From Lachnospiraceae bacterium (GTDB lineage: Bacteria; Bacillota; Clostridia; Lachnospirales; Lachnospiraceae), in the NCBI GenBank assembly GCA_029006155.1, contig JAQXGF010000055.1:1-37559 (forward strand): a DNA stretch of 37,559 bases. Reading direction: 5' to 3'. The first letter of the stretch is position 1, and every line of letters begins with the position of its first letter. Made by a program: the position numbers and the translations under genes. Of this stretch, positions 23,061 through 30,392 are shown piece after piece. The notes under the pieces are model-generated. The model searched no databases. It saw only the letters and a program-made list of their open reading frames with translations, and was not told the origin of the DNA.

Positions 23061-24644
23061 ATGAAAAAAGCACTCAAAAAAGTAGCAGCATTGTTACTGG
23101 TCGGATGCATGGCAGTTTCTGCGACCGCGTTTGCAGAGAGCCCGGATCCGTCCCTCAGCGAGGGTAAGACCGTGATCGTAGGTCTGCAGGGAGACACGGC
23201 ATCTTTTAACCCGACGGCAGCGCCGGACGACTGGGGCTACTATGTAGCAGAGAACCTGTTCAGCCGTCTTGTAAAGCTGAACTGGAAGGGAGAGGCGCTT
23301 CCGGATCTGGCAGAGAGCTGGGATGTATCGGAGGACGGACTGACCGTTACCTTCCATCTGCATGACAATGCGGTGTGGAGCGATGGAGAGGCAGTCACTG
23401 CAGAGGATGTCAAGTGGACCTTTGACAAGATCATCGAGGAGCAGGCGTATCTGGTTTCCTATCTGGGAAGCGTAGACAGTATTGAGGCGACAGACGATAC
23501 GACCGTTGTGTTCCATATGAGCACACCAGATGCGGCGCTGTTTACGAACATCGGATTTCTCGGAAGCTTTATCCTTCCGGAGCATGTGTACGAGGGACAG
23601 GACTGGACGACCTGTGACGCAGCCGTTTCTTCTCCGGTAACGAGTGGTCCGTTCACGTTGGAGGATTATCAGCAGGGCGTCTCTGTGACACTGGCAGCGA
23701 ATCCGAACTACTATGATGGAGCACCGGCTTATGACAAGCTGATCTACCAGATCATTCCGGATAGCAATACAGCCGTACAGGCTTACAACAACGGCGAGCT
23801 CGACATTCTGGGTATCATGGCTCCGGCTTCTGCGATCGAAGATCTGAAGAACGATCCGAACAGCACGGTTGTGACAAACAGCAACTTCGGACGTTACTAC
23901 TATGGCTACAATGTAAAGTCGGAGAAGCTCTCCGATGTCAAGGTGCGTGAGGCACTGACACTTGCGGTAAACCGTGAAGAGATCGTGGACAAGGCATTTG
24001 GCGCATCTGGAAAGCTGGCAGAGGGCTACTACACACCGGCCGTGGAATGGGCATACAATGCAGACGCCAAGATCCCGGATTACGATAAGGAGAAGGCAGA
24101 GTCTCTGCTGCAGGAGGCAGGTCTGGAGAAGGATTCTGATGGCAACTATCTGGAACTCTCGATTGCGACCTTCAATATGGAGCCGTTCACAAACATCGCA
24201 CAGATCATGCAGGCAAATCTGGCAGAGATCGGCGTAAAGCTGGACATCAATACGATGGAGGCAGCTGCATTTATGGAGATCGGCTCGGATGAGAGCGCTT
24301 ATGATCTGTATGCAATGGGTGGTCAGGTCGGACCGGATCCGTCCATGTTCTATCACCGCATCGGAACGGACGGCATGATGAACTTCTCACACTACAGCAA
24401 TGAGAAGGTCGATGAAATGTTTACCGAAGCTGCATCGCTGACCGATCAGGATGAGCGTGGCGCGATCTACAAGCAGATTCAGGAGATCTGTGCAGAGGAC
24501 TTCATCTTTGTACCGCTTTCCGAGGATATCTCGATCAACGTTTACAAGAACTACCTGACCGGCCTGCCGTATGACACCGCAACCGATACCGCAGCCCAGA
24601 CCGAGCTGTCAAAGGTAATGTTCACAGCAGAACCACAGTATTGA
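23061..24644 (+). CDS. Peptide ABC transporter substrate-binding protein (family 5)
   Basis: A 527-residue DppA/OppA-type binding protein behind GCAGGAGGAGAG. The N-terminal signal is ambiguous: LLLVGC resembles a lipobox with a lipid-modified Cys15, while the following ATAFA-ES could be a signal peptidase I site. Family features include GLQGDTASFNP, LAESWDVSEDGLTVTFHLHD, AVWSDGEAVTAEDVKWTFDK and VREALTLAVNREEIVDKAF. It delivers peptides to the DppBCDF complex. Placement after the ATPases and after a hairpin pair, instead of at the start of the operon, is a less common order. Confidence 0.93.
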   Translation: MKKALKKVAALLLVGCMAVSATAFAESPDPSLSEGKTVIVGLQGDTASFNPTAAPDDWGYYVAENLFSRLVKLNWKGEALPDLAESWDVSEDGLTVTFHLHDNAVWSDGEAVTAEDVKWTFDKIIEEQAYLVSYLGSVDSIEATDDTTVVFHMSTPDAALFTNIGFLGSFILPEHVYEGQDWTTCDAAVSSPVTSGPFTLEDYQQGVSVTLAANPNYYDGAPAYDKLIYQIIPDSNTAVQAYNNGELDILGIMAPASAIEDLKNDPNSTVVTNSNFGRYYYGYNVKSEKLSDVKVREALTLAVNREEIVDKAFGASGKLAEGYYTPAVEWAYNADAKIPDYDKEKAESLLQEAGLEKDSDGNYLELSIATFNMEPFTNIAQIMQANLAEIGVKLDINTMEAAAFMEIGSDESAYDLYAMGGQVGPDPSMFYHRIGTDGMMNFSHYSNEKVDEMFTEAASLTDQDERGAIYKQIQEICAEDFIFVPLSEDISINVYKNYLTGLPYDTATDTAAQTELSKVMFTAEPQY

Positions 24645-24655
24645 GGAATAAAAAT

Positions 24656-26014
24656 ATGAATTACAGTCACGTAATAGAAAACATACCGGATTATCAGGAA
24701 TTTCTCACCGTGGCGGAACTAGACGCGAGCTCGAAAGAGCTTGCGTCTTGCTATCCGGAGAGCGTGGAACTGTTTTCCATTGGGACATCGAGAGCAGGAC
24801 ATCCGATCTACTGTCTGAAAATCGGAAATGGGCCAAAGCATGCACTGATGTTTGCCTGCCCGCATCCAAATGAGCCGATCGGCGCGATGACGGTGGAGTA
24901 TTTTTCCAGAGTGCTCGCGGAGCACCCGGAATTTACCAGAGAGACCGGGTATACGTGGTATCTGATCAAATGCGTGGATCCGGATGGGACAAAGCGCAAC
25001 GAGGGATGGTTCAAGGGGCCGTTTACGTTGCGGAACTATGCAGAGCACTATTACCGCCCGGCAATGGAAGAACAGGTGGAATGGACGTTCCCGATCGATT
25101 ATAAAAATCTGCATTTTCATGCGCCGATTCCGGAGACGCAGGCGCTGATGAAGCTGATCGACGAGGTCCGCCCGGAGTTTATGTATTCCTTACACAATGC
25201 CGGATTTGGCGGCGTGTTCTGGTACATTTCCAAGAATCGCCCGGACATTTATCGAGCGTTCGCGGGCATTCCGAAAAAATATGGATTGCCACTGTCCTTA
25301 GGTGAGCCGGAGATGGCATGCTGCGTGCCGTATGCGCCTGCTGTGTACCAGATGCTCTCGACGGAGGACATGTATGATTATTATGAGAAATATGTCTGCA
25401 AGGATCCGTCTGCGCTGATTACACACGGGGCGTCCAGTGATGGCTATGCAAACCGGGTGGGCGATACGCTGACGCTTGTGTGCGAACTGCCGTATTTTTA
25501 TAATGCACAGGTGGACGATGAGACGCCGTCGAAGACAGTGACGAAGAAGGCGGCATTGCTGAAAAATATGAAGATGGCACAGGAATGCAGCGCGTTTCTG
25601 CGGAGTGAGATGGAGAAGCTCTCGGAATATATTCCGGAGAATAATCCATACCGCACGATGATTTATAATATCACGGCGATGATGGGGCAAGAGGCGGAAG
25701 CCAGAATGAACCAGGTCGCGCAGAATCCGGAGTTCGACCGTCCGGCGAAGCAGTGTGAAGTCTTTGATAATTTTGCAGGCAATACGTTTAACTGGATGAC
25801 ATTTACCGGTTTGCTGCCGCATATGATCGCGGAGGAGCGGGAGAAGAACGGGACGCTTCCAAAAGCACTGGAACAGGCTTATGAGGCAGGCATGAAAAAG
25901 CTGGATGAGCTGGAGAAGGAGATCGCAGCGCAGGTCGACTACGAAGTGATCCCGATCCGCAAGCTGGTGGCGATCCAGCTGGAGTGTGCGTTTACGGCGC
26001 TGGAGCACCTGTGA
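24656..26014 (+). CDS. M14-family zinc carboxypeptidase, cytosolic
   Basis: The ATG at 24656 has GAGGA 8 bases upstream and is preferred over an in-frame TTG at 24641 that overlaps the previous gene. The 452-residue protein has the M14 zinc site HPNE (His70, Glu73), the third ligand in SLHNAGFGG (His180) and a probable catalytic Glu276 in LVCELPYF. There is no signal peptide, so it acts on peptides in the cytoplasm, most likely those imported by the transporter before it. Cytosolic M14 enzymes include MpaA, which trims murein peptides; a muropeptide substrate is one option, not shown by sequence. The C-terminal 150 residues are helical. Confidence 0.87.
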   Translation: MNYSHVIENIPDYQEFLTVAELDASSKELASCYPESVELFSIGTSRAGHPIYCLKIGNGPKHALMFACPHPNEPIGAMTVEYFSRVLAEHPEFTRETGYTWYLIKCVDPDGTKRNEGWFKGPFTLRNYAEHYYRPAMEEQVEWTFPIDYKNLHFHAPIPETQALMKLIDEVRPEFMYSLHNAGFGGVFWYISKNRPDIYRAFAGIPKKYGLPLSLGEPEMACCVPYAPAVYQMLSTEDMYDYYEKYVCKDPSALITHGASSDGYANRVGDTLTLVCELPYFYNAQVDDETPSKTVTKKAALLKNMKMAQECSAFLRSEMEKLSEYIPENNPYRTMIYNITAMMGQEAEARMNQVAQNPEFDRPAKQCEVFDNFAGNTFNWMTFTGLLPHMIAEEREKNGTLPKALEQAYEAGMKKLDELEKEIAAQVDYEVIPIRKLVAIQLECAFTALEHL

Positions 26015-26025
26015 GGAGGAGAAAT

Positions 26026-26799
26026 ATGCTGTATTTCAGAGAATTTGGAGACCGGAAGAATCCGACGATCCTGCTGCTTCCGGGGGCTGGTATGGCGCAG
26101 ACCTTTTACTGCCAGTACGGGTTCGCGGACCGTTTTCATCTGGTAGAGGTGCATTTGCTCGGCACCGGCGAGGAGGCTGCAAAGAAGTGGAGCCTGCGGG
26201 AAAATATCGACGGAGTGCTGGACATCATCAAAGAGATTGGCAAGGAGAAAGTGAGTCTGGCCGGGTTCTCGATGGGGGCACAGATGGCCGTTGCATTGCT
26301 CTGCGAGGCACCGCAGTATTTTGACCGGGCGATCATCATCTCAGCCTGGCTGATCAAGGATCCGAAGCAGGTGAAAAAGCTCTGCCGGCTGATGAAGCTG
26401 CTGTTTTATGTGGAAAATTCGTCCTATTTTGCAAAGAAGGAAGCAAAGCAGATGGGAATGGATCCGCAGACGACGGCGGACTTTCTGCGGCAGGGAAAAA
26501 ACAACCGGAGAGACAATTATGATGCGTACTCGTGGGATGGCGTAGATATCAAGAAATATCCGCAGTTCGCCAAGGTGAATGTGCCGATGCTGGCGCTGGT
26601 CGGAGAAAAGGAGTCGCGTGACATCATGATCGAGTCGACGCTGACCCTTGGCCGCATGAATCCAAACTGCATCTGTCAGGTATGGAAAAATCACGCGCAT
26701 GACATCCCCTATGTACGTCCCGAGGAGTTCAATAAGGTATTTCTGGACTTCATGCAGGGCGCACCGCACAAGGCGGAGACAAAAGGGCCGGGGGATTGA
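26026..26799 (+). CDS. Alpha/beta hydrolase
   Basis: The ATG at 26026 follows GAGGAGGAGAA and gives 257 residues; upstream in-frame codons belong to the preceding gene. The nucleophile elbow is GFSMG (Ser82), the acid region is LVGEKESRD, and the catalytic His is in WKNHAHDIPY. An oxyanion segment LLPGAGMAQTF is near the N-terminus. The protein is a small cytosolic hydrolase of unknown substrate. It starts 12 bases after the carboxypeptidase and precedes a terminator, so it is the last gene of the peptide-transport operon and may release an acyl or ester group from the imported peptide. Confidence 0.85.
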   Translation: MLYFREFGDRKNPTILLLPGAGMAQTFYCQYGFADRFHLVEVHLLGTGEEAAKKWSLRENIDGVLDIIKEIGKEKVSLAGFSMGAQMAVALLCEAPQYFDRAIIISAWLIKDPKQVKKLCRLMKLLFYVENSSYFAKKEAKQMGMDPQTTADFLRQGKNNRRDNYDAYSWDGVDIKKYPQFAKVNVPMLALVGEKESRDIMIESTLTLGRMNPNCICQVWKNHAHDIPYVRPEEFNKVFLDFMQGAPHKAETKGPGD

Positions 26800-26825
26800 C
26801 GGATGCAATAATTTTCTATATGATG

Positions 26826-26873
26826 ATATCAGAGTGAAAAGGACTATGGATCTTTTTGCTCTGATATTTTTTT
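26826..26873 (+). terminator. Terminator after the peptide-transport operon
   Basis: ATATCAGAG (26826-26834) pairs with CTCTGATAT (26859-26867), with an inner AAAAG/CTTTT stem, followed by a run of T. It begins 27 bases after the hydrolase stop. Confidence 0.9.
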
Positions 26874-26898
26874 GAAAAATGATGAAGGGGGAATCAGA

Positions 26899-27486
26899 AT
26901 GAAACGAAAATGGGCAATTTTGCTTGCGGCAACACTTGCTATGGCAGCTCCGATGGCTGTGTTTGCAGATGAAAAGGATGATCGAATTGCCGAGCTGGAA
27001 AGTGAAGTGGAAGATTTACAGACACAGATAGAAGAGTTGCAAAAACAATTGGATGAAGCTCTTGCAAAAACTCCGGCAGCGACGGATCAGGAGAGCTACA
27101 AAATTGGTGACACATGGGTTGTGGATGGACAGTGGAAGCTGACAGTGACATCTGTGGAGGAAACAGAGGAACGCAACGAATATGCAGATACAGATCCTGC
27201 AGCGGTTTATCTCATTACATATGAATATGAAAATCTTGGCTATGAGTCGGAGGGCTGGAATGGGCTGTTTATATCGCTGGAAGATGGTATTGTAGATGAG
27301 GCTGGAAGCATGGGCTATAGTTATCCGGGGGATATTACCAAGTATGCACAGGAGACTCCGGTCGGAGCGAAATGCACAGCACAGTCTTGCATCGGTGTGG
27401 AGCATGCAGGAGATTTTCAGATCCATTTCTCTATGTATGATGGAAATGGGAAAGAGCAGAAGGCAGTATTTGATATTGAACTGTAA
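26899..27486 (+). CDS. Secreted coiled-coil protein, DUF4352/DUF5067-like
   Basis: The ATG at 26899 follows AAGGGGGAATCAG; an upstream in-frame TTG is rejected. The 195-residue product begins with a signal peptide (MKRKWAILLAATLAMA) with a probable cut after AVFA. A coiled coil follows (about residues 25-55, DRIAELESEVEDLQTQIEEL), then a beta-rich C-terminal domain that resembles the secreted immunoglobulin-like domains of DUF4352/DUF5067 proteins (VYLITYEYENLG). There is no anchor, so it is secreted or held at the surface by its partners. Function is unknown. It stands as a single gene between two terminators; no clear promoter was identified. Confidence 0.8.
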   Translation: MKRKWAILLAATLAMAAPMAVFADEKDDRIAELESEVEDLQTQIEELQKQLDEALAKTPAATDQESYKIGDTWVVDGQWKLTVTSVEETEERNEYADTDPAAVYLITYEYENLGYESEGWNGLFISLEDGIVDEAGSMGYSYPGDITKYAQETPVGAKCTAQSCIGVEHAGDFQIHFSMYDGNGKEQKAVFDIEL

Positions 27487-27543
27487 AAAAATGGTCTGCC
27501 GGATGGGAAATCAGAAGATTTCCATCCGGACAGGCCATTTTTT
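27485..27543. terminator. Bidirectional terminator between converging genes
   Basis: A long hairpin with CCGGATGGGAAATC pairing to GATTTCCATCCGG, outer AATGG/CCATT pairs, and A- and T-runs on the two sides. It overlaps the last bases of both the secreted-protein gene and the minus-strand YbaK gene and can stop transcripts from either. Confidence 0.9.
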
Positions 27544-28024
27544 AGCGGGTGATGTCGCAGAACGTTCCCCTGCTCGCTGCGGCGAGGTCCTGCGGGGCGA
27601 GTTCGATCTGGACACCGAGATGACCGCCGCTGACGACGATCTGCGGGTAGTTCTGTGCAGCTTCGGCGATGAAGACCGGGTACTGCTTCTTCATGCCGAT
27701 CGCGGTACAGCCGCCGCGGATATAGCCGGTCACACGGTTGATATCTTTGACATGAATCATGGCAAGCGATTTGACGCCGGCCTGATGCGCACATTTTTTC
27801 AGATCCAGTTCCGAATCGATCGGAATCACGAATACATAGTAGGCCGGCTCCGGGCTGACGGTCACGAGCGTCTTGAACATCGTCTCATGGGCGGCACCGA
27901 TCAGATCGGCGGTGTGCTGTGCATCGGTAAATTCATCACATTCATAGGTAAACGTTTTATAGGAAATTTTCATGCGGTCCAGAATCCGCATGGCGTTTGT
28001 TTTCATCTCTTTATTTTTTGCCAT
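27542..28024 (-). CDS. ybaK: Cys-tRNA(Pro) deacylase, YbaK/EbsC family
   Basis: The ATG at 28024 (minus strand) has GAGGGA upstream and gives 160 residues, the usual YbaK length; the open frame extends 29 codons further without need. Conserved features are MFKTLV with the key Lys51, YVFVIPIDSELDLKK, GYIRGGCTAIG, and VSGGHLGVQIELAPQDL. The enzyme removes cysteine from mischarged tRNA-Pro. It is a single gene, divergent from the hypothetical gene at 28163, with a bidirectional terminator at its end. Confidence 0.92.
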   Translation of the reverse strand: MAKNKEMKTNAMRILDRMKISYKTFTYECDEFTDAQHTADLIGAAHETMFKTLVTVSPEPAYYVFVIPIDSELDLKKCAHQAGVKSLAMIHVKDINRVTGYIRGGCTAIGMKKQYPVFIAEAAQNYPQIVVSGGHLGVQIELAPQDLAAASRGTFCDITR

Positions 28025-28162
28025 CCTATATCCCTCTTTTCTTCTGTCGGCAAATGGTCTTTGTCGGAATCGTATTATACAATCAAATGCCGGATTGCGC
28101 AAGAGTCGCATTTACGGTCGGAGTTCATATATTATATGGAAAAAACAGAGGATGGGTTTGCC

Positions 28163-29035
28163 ATGAGCAAGGATCAGGAACGAAGAGCGCCGCGGGTATG
28201 CCGCAGTATGTATATGCAGATGAAAGAGATCGACCGGGAGCGGGCGGAAAGCGGGTGGAATCCATATGTCGGTGAGGAAGAGCCAGTCGCACAGGAGCTA
28301 CAGGTTCGCTCGCTGGCATATGAGGTAGAAACGGGGGCAAAACCATTGTCGCAACACATAGGATCAGAAGCACCGACGCACACTGCGGCTGGGGCGACCT
28401 CAGCAACGATGTCAGAGCAGATGCCGCAGAACATGCCCCTTGTGTATGATGATACAGACTGGGGCGGGGCAGCGGAAGGACAGAATCTTTCACAAAACAA
28501 CGATCAAATGGATGCCCGGGTAGAGATGACACGCCCGGAAAAGGAATCGCCGGATTCTGGATCGCGACCCGCATGGCTGCCACAGGAAACCTTGAACACC
28601 GGCACGGAGCAGGCGAGTCCAAATGCAGTCCCGCGGTTTCAGATGCCGAACCGGGAAATGACGATGCAGCAGGAACAGGAATTTGAACGGGATCTGCAGC
28701 GCCTGCAGACGCTGTATCCGGACTCTGCCGTCCTGCTGCTGCCTTATGTTGAGGAGGAGTGCGAAAAAATGGAGTATGACACCAGCCAGATGTATCTCCT
28801 CTATCCGGACCGGGAAATGCTGAACCAGATCGTGGCACGGATTTATGGGGCGGTGCGAGAACAATTTCCGCCGATGGAAGAGCAAAAGCGCGACGAGATG
28901 CTGGCTATGCAGAGCTGTCAGAACTGCCAGAAGCCGGGGGAAAACTGGGCCGAAGATATGATCCGGCTCATGCTTTTACAGGAAATGCACCGCAGGCGCT
29001 GCCGGAGGGCACGGTGCGGACGGGGGTTTCTGTAA
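28163..29035 (+). CDS. Hypothetical protein with disordered middle
   Basis: I do not recognise a named family. The start at 28163 follows GAGGATGGG and gives 290 residues; an in-frame ATG at 28136 is possible. Residues 1-40 are basic and helical (MYMQMKEIDRERAESGWNPY). Residues about 60-165 are rich in Ala, Ser, Thr, Gln and Pro and likely disordered. A conserved-looking C-terminal domain has FERDLQRLQTLYPDSAVLLL, PYVEEECEKMEYD and YPDREMLNQIVARIYGAVRE, and ends with a Cys- and Arg-rich tail (CQNCQK then HRRRCRRARCGRG). There is no signal peptide or membrane segment. The C-terminal domain resembles small conserved Lachnospiraceae proteins of unknown function. Confidence 0.7.
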   Translation: MSKDQERRAPRVCRSMYMQMKEIDRERAESGWNPYVGEEEPVAQELQVRSLAYEVETGAKPLSQHIGSEAPTHTAAGATSATMSEQMPQNMPLVYDDTDWGGAAEGQNLSQNNDQMDARVEMTRPEKESPDSGSRPAWLPQETLNTGTEQASPNAVPRFQMPNREMTMQQEQEFERDLQRLQTLYPDSAVLLLPYVEEECEKMEYDTSQMYLLYPDREMLNQIVARIYGAVREQFPPMEEQKRDEMLAMQSCQNCQKPGENWAEDMIRLMLLQEMHRRRCRRARCGRGFL

Positions 29036-29042
29036 AAAAAAC

Positions 29043-29071
29043 TTGTTCAAATTTTGTCTGGATAGTATACT
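29043..29071 (+). promoter_or_regulatory. Promoter of the methyltransferase operon
   Basis: TTGTTC (29043-29048) and TATACT (29066-29071) are 17 bases apart. Transcription would begin near 29078, leaving a leader of about 125 bases before the ATG at 29202. Confidence 0.55.
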
Positions 29072-29147
29072 GAGAGAAATGCCTCATACACGGAAAAGAA
29101 TCTGCACGGATAAACGTGAAGAGACATTCGAAAATATGAATAATCAC

Positions 29148-29188
29148 AAAACGGAGCGTAACTGTCCGTTTGATTAGACAAAACGGAG
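29148..29188 (+). promoter_or_regulatory. Leader with alternative pairings near the ribosome site
   Basis: AAACGGA occurs at 29149-29155 and again at 29181-29187, with TCCGTTT (29165-29171) midway. The central segment can pair with either copy but not both. The second copy contains the only Shine-Dalgarno-like string (ACGGAG, about 13 bases before the start), so the alternative pairing could hide or expose it. This is a structural reading only; the stems are 7 bases. Confidence 0.4.
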
Positions 29189-29201
29189 AATACGAAAAAG
29201 A

Positions 29202-30380
29202 ATGGAAGAACTGAGAAGACTGTTAGAAGAGTTGTTGAATGAACGGCTGCTTGGAATCGTCATCAGTGCGCCAAGACAGAAAGAGTCATACCGGAGAATT
29301 CGTATCCGGGCGCTGGACTGTCGCGGTGCGCTGCGGTTTCAGGCTGCGTTCTGGGACGGCAAGAAAGAATTTCATAAAAACTACGAAAAGGAAGCGCTGA
29401 TCCCGGAGCTTCTGGCGTGGATGAGCCGCGATTACCGGCAGCTGCAGGCGGAAAGCACCCAGTACACGGCATCCGCACTTGTGAGCAAAAAAGGGACTGT
29501 GACGGTCAAGAAAAAGGCACGTGCGACAGAGGCAAAGCAGGCAGACAGGACACACAACCGGACCAAGCGTTATCTGCTGCCGGAGGGCGAGCCGGTACCG
29601 TTCCTTGTGAAGCTTGGCGTCATGACGCCGGAGGGAAAGGTCGTAAAGGCGAAGTACGACAAATTCCGACAGATCAACCGCTTTCTGGAATTTATCGAGG
29701 ATATCACCCCGGTGCTGGCGAAGGACCGGGAGATTACGATGATCGATTTTGGCTGCGGCAAGTCGTACCTGACCTTTGCCATGTATTATTATCTGCATGA
29801 GTGTAAAGGCTACGACCTCCGGATCACCGGACTGGATCTCAAGGAAGACGTCATTGCCCACTGCAATCAGCTGGCCAGGGAGTTCGGCTATGAGAAGCTG
29901 AATTTCCTGACCGGAGATATCGCAGATTACGAAGGCGTCACACAGGTCGATCTCGTAGTCACACTTCATGCCTGCGATACGGCGACAGACTATGCGCTGG
30001 CAAAGGCAGTCGCGTGGAATGCACGTGCGATCCTTTCTGTGCCGTGCTGTCAGCATGAGCTGAACCGGCAGATCGAGAATGAGGTGTTGCAGCCAGTGTT
30101 GCGCTATGGACTTTTAAAGGAACGGATGGCGGCGCTGATCACGGACGGGCTGCGGGCATCGATGCTTGAGGAGCAGGGATATCGGGTGCAGGTACTGGAA
30201 TTTATCGATATGGAGCATACGCCGAAAAATATCCTCCTGCGCGCGGTGAAGGAACCGGAAAAAATCCGCCGCGGGGATATGGCAGGGAAGCGGGAGGAGC
30301 TGGAGCGCTGTATGGATGCGTTGCATGTCACACCGACACTCGGGAAATTACTGCCTCCTCTGTTTTACGAGAAAGGATGA
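29202..30380 (+). CDS. SAM-dependent methyltransferase (Methyltransf_32-like)
   Basis: A 392-residue class I methyltransferase. The cofactor motif is IDFGCGKSYLTFA with Asp182 to Gly186, followed by ITGLDLKEDVI (the acidic residue for the ribose) and NFLTGDIADYEG. The block VVTLHACDTATDYALAKAV and SVPCCQHELN match the Methyltransf_32 family, which includes eukaryotic METTL25 and GSTCD. The N-terminal 150 residues are basic (KKKARATEAKQADRTHNRTK) and may bind nucleic acid. The target is unknown. It is followed 12 bases later by a large anchored protein, so both are probably one transcript. Confidence 0.85.
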   Translation: MEELRRLLEELLNERLLGIVISAPRQKESYRRIRIRALDCRGALRFQAAFWDGKKEFHKNYEKEALIPELLAWMSRDYRQLQAESTQYTASALVSKKGTVTVKKKARATEAKQADRTHNRTKRYLLPEGEPVPFLVKLGVMTPEGKVVKAKYDKFRQINRFLEFIEDITPVLAKDREITMIDFGCGKSYLTFAMYYYLHECKGYDLRITGLDLKEDVIAHCNQLAREFGYEKLNFLTGDIADYEGVTQVDLVVTLHACDTATDYALAKAVAWNARAILSVPCCQHELNRQIENEVLQPVLRYGLLKERMAALITDGLRASMLEEQGYRVQVLEFIDMEHTPKNILLRAVKEPEKIRRGDMAGKREELERCMDALHVTPTLGKLLPPLFYEKG

Positions 30381-30392
30381 TTATCAAAAGCT

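Noticed and set aside
22955-23167. Plus-strand ORF of 70 codons between the hairpin repeats and the peptide-binding protein
   Set aside because: It has a weak GGAG upstream but runs out of frame through the binding-protein signal peptide and has no recognisable features.
23094-24356. Minus-strand ORF of 420 codons
   Set aside because: Exactly antisense to the peptide-binding protein gene; Arg/Cys/His-rich translation, no ribosome site, typical mirror frame of a GC-biased gene.
27296-28162. Long plus-strand extension upstream of the hypothetical gene at 28163
   Set aside because: The open frame runs antisense through ybaK and a strong terminator; the gene has its own start and ribosome site at 28163.
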